From the NCBI RefSeq assembly GCF_021389935.1, contig NZ_CP089979.1, forward strand, positions 248,001-312,000: a stretch of 64,000 nt of DNA, in the 5' to 3' direction. Both the position numbers and the translations under genes were made by a program. The stretch's first letter is position 1. Each line of letters opens with the position of its first letter. The notes below the pieces were generated by a model, which ran no database searches, was not told the DNA's origin, and saw nothing but the letters and a program-made list of their open reading frames with translations. Shown one piece after another: positions 63,757 to 64,000 of the stretch. The stretch comes from Fulvivirga ligni. Its GTDB lineage: Bacteria; Bacteroidota; Bacteroidia; Cytophagales; Cyclobacteriaceae.

Positions 63757-63918
63757 ATGGTGCAACAAATTATCATAGGTCTATTATTCTTAGGCGCTCT
63801 TATTTACCTGGGAAACTTGTTATATAAACATTTCAAAGGAGACGCCGGATGTTCTAAAGGTTGCGGTTGTGATTCTCCAGTGCATCAAATGCAAAAATCC
63901 AGAGGGAATTCTAATTAA
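63757..63918 (+). CDS. small Cys-rich membrane protein (FeoB-associated type)
   Basis: A 53-residue protein: one membrane segment (about residues 4-23), then a short basic turn and a cluster CSKGCGCDS near residues 32-40. This is the pattern of FeoB-associated Cys-rich membrane proteins, small proteins often found beside ferrous iron transporters; a role in iron handling is inference. No FeoB is visible here, though it could lie beyond the window edge. The gene follows the IMPase gene by 26 bases. Confidence 0.7.
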   Translation: MVQQIIIGLLFLGALIYLGNLLYKHFKGDAGCSKGCGCDSPVHQMQKSRGNSN

Positions 63919-63949
63919 ACGAACTAGTATTTAGCTATTGTTAAAACAA

Positions 63950-63981
63950 AAAGCCGCTCTAAATCTAATTAGAACGGCTTT
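63950..63981. terminator. terminator hairpin near the right edge
   Basis: Stem aaagccg/cggcttt plus tctaa/ttaga with one mismatch and a 6-base loop. The T-run (TTTTTGTTTT) is on the minus strand, suggesting it also ends a convergent gene beyond the window. Confidence 0.7.
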
Positions 63982-64000
63982 AAGATATACTAAACTAAAA

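Overview
The window looks like chromosomal DNA of a Bacteroidota bacterium, most likely a Cytophagales (Fulvivirga-like) marine or soil glider. That placement is inference. It rests on gldH beside a PSP1/RicT gene, a GWxTD-domain protein, a DUF2723 protein, a C-terminal HRDC-type RecQ, many lipoproteins, no Shine-Dalgarno sites, and promoters of the Bacteroidota form TTTG-N19-TAnnTTTG (clear before atpD and before the PpiD gene). No rRNA, tRNA, CRISPR array, transposase or phage gene was seen.

Layout. 1-8.0 kb: 3' end of a DUF2723 membrane protein, a methyltransferase, a GWxTD protein, RlmB, a mannose-1-phosphate guanylyltransferase, a KdsD-type isomerase, and recQ broken by a one-base frameshift. 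8.1-14.9 kb: purD, ricT-like/gldH, trkA-trkH, L-serine dehydratase. 15-17 kb (minus): a small export-like membrane protein, a Na+/Ca2+ antiporter, upp. 17.1-22.1 kb: an M42-type peptidase, hpt-adk-obgE, grpE-dnaJ. 22.2-28.8 kb: an exported protein, an ABC-2 exporter pair, a histidine kinase, atpD-atpC. 28.8-31.4 kb (minus): a small membrane protein, an RluA-type pseudouridine synthase, prfC. 31.7-34.2 kb: three tandem lipoproteins with short collagen-like Gly-X-Y tracts. 34.3-38.8 kb: dnaK, a DUF4382 lipoprotein, aspartokinase. 38.9-42.9 kb (minus): NhaD, a Glu/Leu-type dehydrogenase, anmK. 52.6-63.9 kb: coaX, an outer-membrane protein, a TPR protein, lptC, a small membrane protein, a CNNM/CorC protein, PpiD, DUF493, a lipoprotein methyltransferase, a pterin dehydratase, rsmI, an Lnt-like membrane protein, an IMPase and a small Cys-rich membrane protein.

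The accessory system is at 42.87-52.49 kb on the minus strand. It is a compact class I lanthipeptide cluster, in transcription order: C39-peptidase ABC transporter, precursor peptide, HlyD-type adaptor, dehydratase (glutamylation part), separate dehydratase elimination part, and LanC cyclase with a C-terminal extension. anmK follows with a 4-base overlap. The precursor has a 31-residue double-glycine leader resembling that of pinensins, and a 51-residue core with six Cys, seven Ser/Thr and a run of eight Gly. A strong hairpin with a T-run lies directly after the precursor gene and probably sets the ratio of precursor to enzymes. The product looks like a new Bacteroidota lanthipeptide: the precursor would be dehydrated by the split LanB, cyclised by LanC, cleaved after GG by the C39 domain and exported through the ABC/HlyD pair, perhaps with a TolC-type protein encoded elsewhere.
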